Part shown: piece after piece, positions 41,397 to 50,241 of the stretch
Layout of the letters: every line of letters starts with the position of its first letter
Position numbering within the stretch: position 1 is the stretch's first letter
Source of the DNA: Oceanobacter kriegii DSM 6294
GTDB taxonomy: Bacteria > Pseudomonadota > Gammaproteobacteria > Pseudomonadales > Oceanobacteraceae
Direction of reading: 5' to 3'
Assembly: GCF_000422845.1 (NCBI RefSeq)
Contig: NZ_KE383931.1
Span: forward strand, 62,001 to 126,000
Length of the DNA: 64,000 bases
Made by a program: the position numbers and the translations under genes
Notes under the pieces: model-generated
The model's database searches: none
Told to the model about the DNA's origin: nothing
The model's input: only the letters and a program-made list of their open reading frames with translations

Positions 41397-41583
41397 AACG
41401 CACCTTTTACAATGAAATGGGAGCGCGATTGTGCCGGAGGCCGCCGTCAATGAGGGTCAAGGAATGCGGTTAACGTTCGGATTCGTTCAGTTTAACGACA
41501 GAACGGGTGGCAGAGACAGATCGAGAGACAGGTACAGAAACAGGAAGCAACAGAAGACATACGTCGTTTGCAGACGCCAGATA

Positions 41584-41615
41584 CAAAAAACCGGCCACGA
41601 GGGCCGGAAAAAGCA
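41584..41615 (-). terminator. Terminator of the aceEF operon
   Basis: On the minus strand CCGGCC (41607-41602) and GGCCGG (41596-41591) pair around a 5-nt loop, with CTTTTT before and TTTTTT after. It lies 124 bp after the aceF stop. A second smaller hairpin with arms TTGCTCC and GGAGCAA and a CGAA loop is at 41718-41735, immediately after aceF. The rest of 41397-41739 holds no recognisable gene. Confidence 0.87.
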
Positions 41616-41739
41616 GTTACCAACAGTGTTCTCACACTTGGAACAGGAAGGGGCCAACCCCCAAATTGTTGACCCCGGTACAAGCCATCAAACAGGGAAG
41701 CGTTCGATGGCCTGCAATTGCTCCCGAAGGAGCAAATCG

Positions 41740-43725
41740 TTACAGCAGGATGCGACGGATATCGCCGATCATGCTCACCAGAGTGGTGAAGAAACGACCG
41801 CAATCTGCGCCGTTGATGGCACGGTGGTCGTAAGAAACAGCCAGTGGCAGCATGTTGCGAGGAACGAATTCCTTGCCATTCCACTTCGGCTTCATCTCGG
41901 CTTTGGAAACACCCAGAATGGCCACTTCAGGCGCATTCACGATTGGGGTGAAACCGGTACCGCCGATGGCGCCCAGGCTGGAGATGGTGAAACAACCACC
42001 CTGCATGTCTTTTGGCTTCAGCTTGCCTTCGCGAGCCGCCTTGATCAGCGCATTGGCTTCCTTGGCGATTTCGAAGATGCTCTTCTTGTCTGCGTCACGC
42101 AGAACAGGAACCATCAGACCGTTTGGCGTATCGGCAGCAATACCGATGTGCACGTAGTTCTTCTGAACAATGTGCTCGCCATCGTGGTGCATGGATACGT
42201 TGAAGCTAGGCTCCGCACGCATGGCCATAGCCACGGCCTTGATCAGGAATGGCATTGGCGTCAGTTTCAAGCCAGCCGCTTCCGCTTCCGCCTTCATGGA
42301 CTTACGGAAAGCTTCCAGATCGGTGATGTCGGCTTCGTCGAACTGGGTCACAGCCGGCACGTTCAGCCAGTTGCGAGACATGTTCGCCGCAGTCACCTTC
42401 TTGATCTTGGACATCTTGATCAATTCGATTTCGCCGAACTGGCTGAAATCTACCGCAGGAATTGGCGGAATACCGGAACCACCAGTAACCGCACCTGCAG
42501 CCGGCGCTTGTTCAGCGCGCTTCAGCGCGTCTTTCACGTAGGCACGGATGTCGTCCTTGGTGATACGGCCACGAACGCCAGTACCTTTCACCTTGGTCAG
42601 GTCTACACCCAGCTGACGAGCCAGACGGCGAGAGCTTGGGCCAGCGTATACGCTGCCTGGGCTCGCTTCTTTCTCATTCAGGCCACCTTTGGCGGCAGCT
42701 GGAGCGGCTTCTTGCTTGGCTGGAGCCGGAGCAGCAGAGGCAGGCGCTGGTGCAGCAGCTGCCGGAGCAGGCGCAGCGACAGGTGCAGGCGCGGCGGCCG
42801 CAGCAGCTGGCTTGAATACCGCGTAGATTTTACCTTCGGAAACCTTGTCACCTTCAGCAACCTTGAAGCTAACCAGTACGCCGTCTTCCGGTGCTGGTAC
42901 GTCCATGGATGCCTTGTCGGATTCCAGTACGATCAGGGACTCTTCCGCTTTCACTTCAGAACCTGGCGCAACGCACAGCTCAATCACAGTCACTTCATCG
43001 GCACCGCCCAGATCTGGCAGTGGCAGTTCGATTTCAGCGGCTGGCGCAGCAGGTGCTGCAGCTGGCGCAGGGGCCGCTTCAGCAACCGGTGCCGGAGCAG
43101 CAGCTTCAGCGGCTGGCGCAGGAGCAGCTTCCGCTGCACCGGCAACTTCCATCACCGCGTATACGTCGCCCTCTTTAACCTTGCCATCAACAGCGACCTT
43201 GAACTCAACGATCTTGCCAGCTTCCGGAGCAGGTACGTCCATGGACGCCTTGTCGGATTCCAGCACCAGCAGGGATTCTTCTGCATCCACAGAAGCGCCT
43301 GGCTCAACGCTCAGTTCAATAACGGTCACTTCGTCTGCACCACCCAGATCAGGGATGGTCAGTTCGATGGTCTTGCTGCCACCGGCAGCGGCTGGCGCCG
43401 CTGCTGGTGCAGGCGCAGCTTCAGCGGCAGGAGCCGGAGCTTCTGCTGGTGCTGCTTCTGCGGCAGGTGCAGGCTCAGCGCCAGCACCTTCAGTTTCAAC
43501 AACCAGGATGGCAGAACCTTCTGCTACCTTGTCGCCTTCTTTCACCAGGATCTCTACCACTTTACCAGCGGCAGTGGATGGAACTTCCATGGAGGCCTTG
43601 TCGGTCTCCAGAACGATCAAGTCCTGGTCTACTTCGATCATGTCGCCAACGGCAACGGAGATCTCGATTACATCTACGTCTTCAGCACCACCAATATCAG
43701 GTACTGCTACAGTCACTTGTGCCAT
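41740..43725 (-). CDS. aceF: Pyruvate dehydrogenase E2 (dihydrolipoyllysine acetyltransferase)
   Basis: A 661-residue protein with three N-terminal lipoyl domains, each with an intact lipoyl-lysine motif (VLETDKASMEVPS at about residue 40; VLESDKASMDVPAP twice more, near 158 and 277), separated by Ala/Pro/Glu linkers. The E1/E3-binding domain is GPSSRRLARQLGVDLTKVKGTG at about 375. The C-terminal acetyltransferase ends with SYDHRAINGADCGRF, with the catalytic His and Asn (as in Azotobacter E2p, rather than the HRxxDG of E. coli). It transfers the acetyl group from pyruvate to CoA as the core of the complex. It is 14 bp after aceE. Confidence 0.96.
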   Translation of the reverse strand: MAQVTVAVPDIGGAEDVDVIEISVAVGDMIEVDQDLIVLETDKASMEVPSTAAGKVVEILVKEGDKVAEGSAILVVETEGAGAEPAPAAEAAPAEAPAPAAEAAPAPAAAPAAAGGSKTIELTIPDLGGADEVTVIELSVEPGASVDAEESLLVLESDKASMDVPAPEAGKIVEFKVAVDGKVKEGDVYAVMEVAGAAEAAPAPAAEAAAPAPVAEAAPAPAAAPAAPAAEIELPLPDLGGADEVTVIELCVAPGSEVKAEESLIVLESDKASMDVPAPEDGVLVSFKVAEGDKVSEGKIYAVFKPAAAAAAPAPVAAPAPAAAAPAPASAAPAPAKQEAAPAAAKGGLNEKEASPGSVYAGPSSRRLARQLGVDLTKVKGTGVRGRITKDDIRAYVKDALKRAEQAPAAGAVTGGSGIPPIPAVDFSQFGEIELIKMSKIKKVTAANMSRNWLNVPAVTQFDEADITDLEAFRKSMKAEAEAAGLKLTPMPFLIKAVAMAMRAEPSFNVSMHHDGEHIVQKNYVHIGIAADTPNGLMVPVLRDADKKSIFEIAKEANALIKAAREGKLKPKDMQGGCFTISSLGAIGGTGFTPIVNAPEVAILGVSKAEMKPKWNGKEFVPRNMLPLAVSYDHRAINGADCGRFFTTLVSMIGDIRRILL

Positions 43726-43739
43726 GTGTCAGCCTCCTG

Positions 43740-46391
43740 TTAAACCGTGGTTGGGTCAGCTTTATCAGCATCGATACCCATTTTGGCGCGTACTTTAGGC
43801 AGTTCAGCAGCGTCGAACTTGCCTTCTTTGGCCAGCTCGGTCAGAGCAGCCAGTACTACAAAGCCACGGTCAACTTCGAAGAAGTGACGCAGTTTCTTAC
43901 GGGTGTCAGAGCGACCGAAACCGTCGGTACCCAGTACTTTGAAGTTACCTGGTACGAAGTTACGCAGCTGTTCGCCGTAGGTCTTGATGTAGTCTGTTGC
44001 CAGAACCACAGGACCTTCTTTGCCAGTCAGTTGCTCAGTGATGTATGGAACCTTGGCGTCCTTCTCGGAGTTGATCAGGTTCCAACGCTCGGTCTTCTGG
44101 CCGTCACGGGCCAGTTCGTTAACGGAAGTAACGGACCATACGTCGGACTCAACGCCGTACTCATCACGCAGGATGTCAGCAGCGGCTTCAACTTCACGCA
44201 GAATGGTGCCAGCACCCATCAGCTGTACGCGTGGTGCATCAGAAGCTTTACCTTCTTTCAGCATGTACATACCTTTGATGATGCCTTCTTCAGCGCCTAC
44301 AGGCATTGCCGGGTGAACGTAGTTTTCGTTCATGGCAGTGATGTAGTAGAAGCAGTTTTCCTTGTCTTCGTACATGCGCTTCATACCGTCCTGGACGATA
44401 ACAGCCATCTCGAAGTTGTAAGTCGGGTCGTAGGACTTACAGTTAGGAATGGTGTGAGCCATCAGGTGGCTGTGGCCATCCTGGTGCTGCAAACCTTCAC
44501 CGTTCAGAGTGGTACGACCAGCGGTTGCACCAATCAGGAAGCCGCGTGCTTGGATGTCACCTGCCAGCCATGCCAGGTCACCAATACGTTGGAAACCGAA
44601 CATGGAGTAGAAGATGTAGAACGGCACAACAGCGCAGTTGTTGTTGCTGTAGGAGGTTGCCAGCGCCAACCATGCAGACATAGCGCCCGCTTCGTTGATG
44701 CCTTCTTCCATGATCTGGCCTTTCTTGTCTTCCTTGTAGTACATGATCTGGTTGTGATCATGCGGGGTGTATTTCTGACCCGCGGAAGAGTAGATGCCCA
44801 GCTGACGGAACATACCTTCCATACCGAAAGTACGTGCTTCATCAGGAACGATAGGAACAATACGCTTACCAACCTGCTTGTCTTTCACCAGCTGGGACAG
44901 TACGCGTACGAATGCCATGGTGGAGGACTGCTCGCGATCGCCGGAACCGGTCAGCTGGGACTTGAATGCGTCCAGTGCTGGTACTTCCAGAGCGTCGAAG
45001 TCGGCACGACGGGATGGAACCACACCGTTCAGCTTCTTGCGGGTTTCCATCATGTACTTCATTTCAGGGCTGTCTGGCGCTGGACGGTAGTAAGGTACAG
45101 TCTCCAGCTGTTCATCAGACAGTGGGATACCGAAGCGGTCACGGAACTGCTTCAGGGATTCCTTATCCAGCTTCTTCACAGAGTGAGTCGGGTTGGATGC
45201 TTCGCCCGCTTCGCCCAGGCCGTAACCTTTAACAGTTTGCGCCAGAATAACGGTTGGGGAACCCTTGTTTTCCATTGCTTCTGCGTACGCAGCGTACACT
45301 TTGAATGGATCGTGGCCACCACGATTCAGGTTGTAGATGTCTTCATCAGACATGTCCTTAACCAGTTCCAGCAGCTCTGGGTATTTGCCGAAGAAGTGCT
45401 CACGAGTGTATGCACCGCCGTTGGCTTTGTAGTTCTGCAGTTCGCCGTCGACAACTTCGTTCATGCGCTTCTGCAGCAGACCGGTCTTGTCTTTCTCCAG
45501 CAGTACGTCCCAATGACGACCCCAGACAACCTTGATCACGTTCCAGCCAGCACCGCGGAACACGCCTTCCAGTTCCTGCATGATCTTGCCGTTACCACGA
45601 ACAGGACCGTCCAGACGCTGCAGGTTACAGTTGATCACGAACACCAGGTTTTCCAGCTGCTCACGACCGGCCAGGGAAATAGCACCCAGTGTTTCCGGCT
45701 CATCACACTCACCGTCGCCCAGGAATGCCCAAACCTTACGATCGCCACGGGCAACCAGGTCACGAGCAGACAGGTAACGCATTACGTGTGCCTGATAGAT
45801 GGCACCGATTGGACCCAGACCCATGGATACGGTTGGGAACTGCCAGTAGTCCGGCATCAACCAAGGGTGTGGGTAAGAGGACAGACCCTTGCCATCGACT
45901 TCGCGACGGAAGTTGTCCAGTTGTTCTTCGTCAAAACGGCCTTCCAGGTAGGAACGCGCGTAGATACCAGGAGCAGAGTGGCCCTGGAAGTAGATCAGGT
46001 CACCCAGATGACCATCGTCGTTACCACGGAAGAAGTAGTTGAAACCTACATCGTACAGAGTCGCGGCAGACGAGAAGGAAGCGATGTGACCGCCCAGACC
46101 TTCGTCGTTATCGTTGGCACGCATAACCATAGCCAAGGCATTCCAACGGATCAGGGAGCGGATGCGGCGTTCCATGAACAGGTCGCCCGGCATACGCTTT
46201 TCTTTTTCCACAGGAATGGTGTTGCGGTATGGCGTAGTGATCGCAGCTGGCAGTTCAACGCCTTTTGCCATCGCATTATCAAACAGTGCTTTCAACAAGA
46301 ATGCTGCACGCTCAGGGCCTGCATGGCGAATCGTTGCGTGGAGTGAATCCAGCCATTCTTGTGTTTCGTAGATATCGACATCTTGTGTCAT
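43740..46391 (-). CDS. aceE: Pyruvate dehydrogenase E1 component, homodimeric
   Basis: An 883-residue protein, full length for the family. It starts MTQDVDIYETQEWLDSL at 46391 (GGGAG upstream). The thiamine diphosphate motif GDGECDEPETLGAIS...NCNLQRLDGP (GDG...NN type) is at about residue 230. Other conserved stretches are SSAATLYDVGFNYFFRG, GHSAPGIYARSYLEG and the C-terminal TDGFGRSDTRKKLRHFFEVD. It decarboxylates pyruvate and acetylates the lipoyl groups of AceF. aceE-aceF are an operon; the dihydrolipoamide dehydrogenase gene is not in the window. Codon use is strongly biased, as in highly expressed genes. Confidence 0.97.
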   Translation of the reverse strand: MTQDVDIYETQEWLDSLHATIRHAGPERAAFLLKALFDNAMAKGVELPAAITTPYRNTIPVEKEKRMPGDLFMERRIRSLIRWNALAMVMRANDNDEGLGGHIASFSSAATLYDVGFNYFFRGNDDGHLGDLIYFQGHSAPGIYARSYLEGRFDEEQLDNFRREVDGKGLSSYPHPWLMPDYWQFPTVSMGLGPIGAIYQAHVMRYLSARDLVARGDRKVWAFLGDGECDEPETLGAISLAGREQLENLVFVINCNLQRLDGPVRGNGKIMQELEGVFRGAGWNVIKVVWGRHWDVLLEKDKTGLLQKRMNEVVDGELQNYKANGGAYTREHFFGKYPELLELVKDMSDEDIYNLNRGGHDPFKVYAAYAEAMENKGSPTVILAQTVKGYGLGEAGEASNPTHSVKKLDKESLKQFRDRFGIPLSDEQLETVPYYRPAPDSPEMKYMMETRKKLNGVVPSRRADFDALEVPALDAFKSQLTGSGDREQSSTMAFVRVLSQLVKDKQVGKRIVPIVPDEARTFGMEGMFRQLGIYSSAGQKYTPHDHNQIMYYKEDKKGQIMEEGINEAGAMSAWLALATSYSNNNCAVVPFYIFYSMFGFQRIGDLAWLAGDIQARGFLIGATAGRTTLNGEGLQHQDGHSHLMAHTIPNCKSYDPTYNFEMAVIVQDGMKRMYEDKENCFYYITAMNENYVHPAMPVGAEEGIIKGMYMLKEGKASDAPRVQLMGAGTILREVEAAADILRDEYGVESDVWSVTSVNELARDGQKTERWNLINSEKDAKVPYITEQLTGKEGPVVLATDYIKTYGEQLRNFVPGNFKVLGTDGFGRSDTRKKLRHFFEVDRGFVVLAALTELAKEGKFDAAELPKVRAKMGIDADKADPTTV

Positions 46392-46821
46392 ACGGAACTC
46401 CCAGTCTTCTTTTTTATCTGCGCCCGGATAAGGCACGGGTGAAGGCCTTGTGAGCCTGTTACCCCTGAAATTCTGGACTTACCTATCATCCCTTTCCGGT
46501 AAGCGACAATACCTAAGCCCTTCATGGGCTAAGAAAATATCCATCATTCGTTCTGCTCATACCTTTACTACCCAGGTAGCAGAACCAAACGCGGTGCCAG
46601 TCTGACGCCTGCCGTTTTCAAACACAACGACCCTGTAGTTTTTTTACAGGAATTACAACGTTCGAAAATTGTGCGACGGACGTTAGAAATCTGACCGTTC
46701 TGTGGCACCAGCTTCGATGGCGGCAGCAGTATAACCAAAAAAAATAGGCAGAATCACTACAATGTATGGAGAAATTTTCTGTGATGCCTATTCAATTTTC
46801 GTTTTTCATGTCACGAATCGG
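46392..46821. promoter_or_regulatory. aceE upstream region and leader
   Basis: There is no gene in these 430 bp. Two inverted repeats stand out: GTTCTGCT (46550-46557) with AGCAGAAC (46578-46585), extended internally by TACC/GGTA, and AAGCCC/GGGCT at about 46515-46530. On the minus strand these lie 120-195 bp before aceE and could form leader hairpins. No PdhR-type ATTGGTnnnACCAAT box is present. The 3' end of the AraC-type gene lies at the far end. Confidence 0.45.
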
Positions 46822-47826
46822 TCAATTGCCGGTAAATAATTTACCACGAACCTTGTCACGAAATTCGCCAGGAGACTGGCCCGAAAGCCGCCGGAACACC
46901 CGAATGAAATAGCTGCTGTCGCCAAAGCCTACAGCTTGAGCCACATCGCTCACTGTGAGGTTGCTTTGTTGCAAAAGTTCGCGCGCAGCCTGACAACGTA
47001 TCGTCTGAAAGTAGTAGAGCGGCGTCTGACCAGTAGCTTGCTTGAAACGACGGGTAAACTGTCGCTCGCTCAACCCCGCCCTCTCTGACAGCTGTTTCAA
47101 TGAAAACGGCTCTCGCAGATACTGCTTCATCCAGGCCTGCGCCATCACCACGTCTTCATCGGCGTGTGCCATCGATTCTTCTGGACTGTAGACCCGGTTC
47201 TCGAACGGATTCCTGACTTCCGGTGAAAATTGTTGTTCCACCTGCAGGGCCATGTCCCTGCCCCAGGTTTTGCCAATGAAATGAATCACCATGTCCGCGC
47301 CGGAATTCACACTGGCGGCGCAGTAAATTCCCCGTGATTGGGTAAGAAGGTGCTGGCGCTGCAAATTTACGTTTGGGTAGTGCTCGGCAAAACGGTCCTG
47401 GTAATGCCAGTGGGTGGTCGCGGGCAAGCCGTCCAGAATGCCGCTTTCAGCCACCAGACACACCCCGGTGCCAACCGAAATCACGCTGGCCCCCTTGCGG
47501 TACTGATTGGCAATCCACTCAATGACCTGAGGGTGTTGGCGAATCACACGCTGCGGATCGCGCCACAAAGCGGGCACCACCACCAGGTTGGTTTGTTCAA
47601 TATCTTCGATGCGGCTATCCGGCTGAATGCGCACACCACCAAGGCCATTGCAGGAACCACCATCCACCGCAGCTATCTGAATGCGGAAGTCGGCGTTGCG
47701 CTGACGCTGCAACCTCAACCGGGCGCGCGTTGCCTCCAGCATCTCGATGGGAATGGCAATACTGGACAGCAGCATCTGCTCCACCAGCAGCAAAGTGACA
47801 CTCTGAAACATACCGTTGAACTCCAT
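46822..47826 (-). CDS. GlxA-type AraC-family transcriptional regulator
   Basis: A 334-residue protein starting MEFNGMFQSVTLLLVEQML at 47826; a longer upstream frame is not favoured. Residues about 8-195 are a DJ-1/PfpI (GATase1-like) domain with VISVGTGVCLVAESGILDGLPATTHW and the Cys at the nucleophile-elbow position. The C-terminal AraC helix-turn-helix pair is SLKQLSERAGLSERQFTRRFKQATG and TVSDVAQAVGFGDSSYFIRVFRRLSGQSPGEFR. GlxA-type regulators control carnitine, choline or arginine use in related bacteria. Here it faces away from fabY with 102 bp between, so a shared or regulated promoter is possible. The ligand is unknown. Confidence 0.9.
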   Translation of the reverse strand: MEFNGMFQSVTLLLVEQMLLSSIAIPIEMLEATRARLRLQRQRNADFRIQIAAVDGGSCNGLGGVRIQPDSRIEDIEQTNLVVVPALWRDPQRVIRQHPQVIEWIANQYRKGASVISVGTGVCLVAESGILDGLPATTHWHYQDRFAEHYPNVNLQRQHLLTQSRGIYCAASVNSGADMVIHFIGKTWGRDMALQVEQQFSPEVRNPFENRVYSPEESMAHADEDVVMAQAWMKQYLREPFSLKQLSERAGLSERQFTRRFKQATGQTPLYYFQTIRCQAARELLQQSNLTVSDVAQAVGFGDSSYFIRVFRRLSGQSPGEFRDKVRGKLFTGN

Positions 47827-47928
47827 CGCCCCATATTGTCTGTATCTTTTTATTTTATGTCTTTTTTGTACTACTGAAAGAGTCAGTATTGCCAATAAGA
47901 TAAAAAAAACACTTCTGGAAACGGGTTA

Positions 47929-49623
47929 ATGAAAAAACTGGCAGTAATCACTGGCTTCGGCGGCATCAACGCTGCAGGCCGCAGCGCTGGCCACCACGCC
48001 TTCCGCCGCATGATTTTTGATTCTCTGTCCGAGCAGGACCAGCAAACCACATTGGCGGCACTGGGTGCGCTGATGGGCACCGACGACCGTGACGCCATTC
48101 TTGAAGGCTCGCTGGTACGTGAATGGGATAACGTCGACTGGGACGCCAAGGCCGTACCTTTCCATGAAGCATTCAAAGACGAGGAAGGCACACAGTGCTG
48201 GCGCCTGACTCATCGTCGCTTGCCGGTACAAAGTGCTGGCCAGATGCCAAAAGGCTTTGACCCGGCCAAACTGTACCGTTCACGTCACCACCCTCGTGGT
48301 TTGCAAATGGCGGTATACGCCGCATCCGATGCACTGGGCTCACTGGGCATTGAGTGGGAAACCCTCTGCCAGCATGTTGGCCCTGATGAAATTGCTGTCT
48401 ATGCCGGTTCCGCCATGGGCCAGCAAGACGGTAACGGCCACGGCGGCATGATGCAGTCTGCATTAATGGGTAAGCGCACCAGCTCCAAGCAATGCGCCAT
48501 GGGCCTGAGCGAAATGCCTGCCGACTTCATCAACGCCTATGTACTGGGCAACGTTGGCAAAACCGGCAGCATGACCGCCGCCTGTGCAACCTTCCTCTAC
48601 AACCTGCAACTGGCCAAGGACGATATTGAATCCGGTCGCCGTCGCATTGTGATTGTTGGCAACGCTGAAGCGCCGCTGGTGCCGGAAATTGTCGAGGGCT
48701 ACAACGCCATGACGGCGTTGGCGTCTGAGGCCAACCTGAAGAAGCTGGATAACAAGGGCGACAACGAAGAAGCCGACTTCCGTCGTGCCGTACGCCCGTT
48801 CGGTGAAAACTGCGGTTTCACCATTGCCGAATCGGCTCAGTTCTTCGTACTGACGGATGACCAGCTCGCGCTGGAGCTGGGCCTGAATGTGCTGGGTAGC
48901 ATCGGCGATGTGCAAGTGAATGCCGACGGCTACAAGAAATCCATTTCCAACCCGGGCATTGGTAACTACCTGACCATGGCCAAAGTCATGGCCGCTACCC
49001 GCCGGGAATTGGGTGAAGCATCATTAAAGAACAGCTTTGTGCACGCTCACGGCAGCAGCACACCGCAAAACCGGGTCACCGAATCCCACATCTACGAAGC
49101 ACTGGCCGGTGCGTTTGGCATTGAAAACTGGCCAATCACTGCGGTGAAGACCTTCGTTGGACATTCACTGGCAGCGGCGTCTGCTGACCAGTTGACTGCA
49201 GCTCTGGGCACCTGGGCCACCGGTGTGATTCCAGGCATCAAGACCACCGAAAAAGTGGCTGACGATGTGCACCAGCAAGGTCTGGAGTTTGTGCTTCAAG
49301 ACAAGCAGGTCGATAGCGAGCAACTGGACGTTGCCTTTATTAATGCCAAGGGCTTTGGTGGTAACAACGCCTCTGCGGCGGTTGTATCACCGACCAGGAC
49401 CCTCGAATTGATCAGCCAGAAGCACGGCACTGACGCCATTGCTGCCTGGAGCCAGGCCAATACTGCCATTCAGAGTCAGGCCAGCGCCTACGACAGCCGC
49501 ATGGTTGCCGGCGAAATCGAGCCTCGCTACCTGTTCGGCGAAAACGTGCTGGGTCCGGAAGATCTGGAAATTACTGACACTGAAATTCGCATCAAAGGCT
49601 GGGACAAGCCCGTCGTGCTCTGA
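47929..49623 (+). CDS. fabY: Beta-ketoacyl-ACP synthase FabY
   Basis: A 564-residue thiolase-fold enzyme. The catalytic triad is visible: Cys219 in MTAACATFL, a His at about 374 in HAHGSSTPQNR, and His412 in VGHSLAAAS. The N-terminal VITGFGGINAAGRSAGHHAFRRM and the long insertions are characteristic of FabY of Pseudomonas, which starts fatty acid synthesis by condensing acetyl-CoA with malonyl-ACP in organisms that lack FabH. It is therefore probably essential, or nearly so. It is a single gene with a strong terminator and is divergent from a GlxA-type regulator. Confidence 0.92.
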   Translation: MKKLAVITGFGGINAAGRSAGHHAFRRMIFDSLSEQDQQTTLAALGALMGTDDRDAILEGSLVREWDNVDWDAKAVPFHEAFKDEEGTQCWRLTHRRLPVQSAGQMPKGFDPAKLYRSRHHPRGLQMAVYAASDALGSLGIEWETLCQHVGPDEIAVYAGSAMGQQDGNGHGGMMQSALMGKRTSSKQCAMGLSEMPADFINAYVLGNVGKTGSMTAACATFLYNLQLAKDDIESGRRRIVIVGNAEAPLVPEIVEGYNAMTALASEANLKKLDNKGDNEEADFRRAVRPFGENCGFTIAESAQFFVLTDDQLALELGLNVLGSIGDVQVNADGYKKSISNPGIGNYLTMAKVMAATRRELGEASLKNSFVHAHGSSTPQNRVTESHIYEALAGAFGIENWPITAVKTFVGHSLAAASADQLTAALGTWATGVIPGIKTTEKVADDVHQQGLEFVLQDKQVDSEQLDVAFINAKGFGGNNASAAVVSPTRTLELISQKHGTDAIAAWSQANTAIQSQASAYDSRMVAGEIEPRYLFGENVLGPEDLEITDTEIRIKGWDKPVVL

Positions 49624-49633
49624 TTGAACCTTC

Positions 49634-49662
49634 CAAAAGCCGGCAATCGCCGGCTTTTGTTT
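49634..49662 (+). terminator. Terminator after fabY
   Basis: Arms AAAAGCCGGC (49635-49644) and GCCGGCTTTT (49649-49658) with an AATC loop and a following T-rich tail, 11 bp after the fabY stop. Confidence 0.92.
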
Positions 49663-49780
49663 GTCTGCAAGCAAGCCACTCCAGCCGAAAGTCGACCGGC
49701 TTATGGTTGATTTGCCAGCCCCACAGCACTATGGTCGAAGTGGGCCATGGGTAATCCCCAAACTTTCTATAATTTGCCCA

Positions 49781-49840
49781 AGGGACCCTCCGACTCGGTG
49801 CTCGATCAGAGCTGTGTAGAGTTATTCAGAGGGTCGCAGC
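49781..49840. repeat. Inverted GGACCCTC/GAGGGTC element upstream of the monooxygenase gene
   Basis: AGGGACCCTC at 49781-49790 faces GTTATTCAGAGGGTC at 49821-49835. The latter is the exact reverse complement of the 15 bases at 22969-22983. It might be a short dispersed palindromic element or part of a regulatory leader. Confidence 0.45.
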
Positions 49841-49870
49841 CCTTAGACAACGACCAACGGAAGAATAAGT

Positions 49871-50152
49871 ATGATCAAGGTAATCATCGACCGTCGTATT
49901 GCCGACGATATGGAGTCCACTTACGAAGCCTCCATTAAAGACACCCTGCGAGCCATTCTGGAAGCGCCTGGCTATGTCTCCGGCGCCTCTTACGTCGATG
50001 CAAAAGACTCACACCACCGCATTATTATCACCAACTGGCAGTCCGTTGAAGACTGGGAACGCTGGTCTGTTTCGGAGTCCCGCCGCGACGTCATTGCGGC
50101 CATCCAGCCAATCCTGATGCGTGAAGAGCGTATTACGGTACTGACAGCCTGA
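49871..50152 (+). CDS. Antibiotic biosynthesis monooxygenase-like (ABM) domain protein
   Basis: A 93-residue ferredoxin-like alpha/beta protein with the ABM pattern: MIKVIIDRRIADDMESTYEASIKDTLRAILEAPGYVSGASYVD, then IIITNWQSVEDWERWSVSESRRDVI. This resembles heme-degrading or YgiN-like quinol monooxygenase dimers, but the catalytic residues of neither are certain. A ribosome site GGAAGAATAAGT lies before the ATG. It is a single gene with no clear partner; its function is unassigned. Confidence 0.83.
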   Translation: MIKVIIDRRIADDMESTYEASIKDTLRAILEAPGYVSGASYVDAKDSHHRIIITNWQSVEDWERWSVSESRRDVIAAIQPILMREERITVLTA

Positions 50153-50209
50153 TTGGCAGGCCCGGGTTATTCATCGACCTGGGCCATCCCGCTGTTCATC
50201 CCTTCAAGC

Positions 50210-50241
50210 ATTCAACCATTCAACCATTCAACCATTCATCA
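50210..50241. repeat. 8-bp tandem repeat over the 3' end of the hydrolase gene
   Basis: Three exact ATTCAACC units (50210-50217, 50218-50225, 50226-50233) and a partial ATTCATCA. They include the stop codon and last residues (EWLNG) of the minus-strand hydrolase gene. Copy-number change would shift the C-terminal frame. Confidence 0.85.

Noticed and set aside
41431-43743. 770-codon open frame on the plus strand antisense to aceF
   Set aside because: Mirrors the repetitive Ala/Pro/Glu linkers of AceF, which give few stops on the other strand.
43407-46346. 979-codon open frame on the plus strand antisense to aceE
   Set aside because: The opposite strand encodes a full-length, highly conserved AceE with strong codon bias. 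The antisense frame is a consequence of that bias and its product has no domain logic.
46392-46821. PdhR-type box in front of aceE
   Set aside because: I looked for ATTGGTnnnACCAAT on both strands and found none; the nearest AACCAAA is not palindromic.
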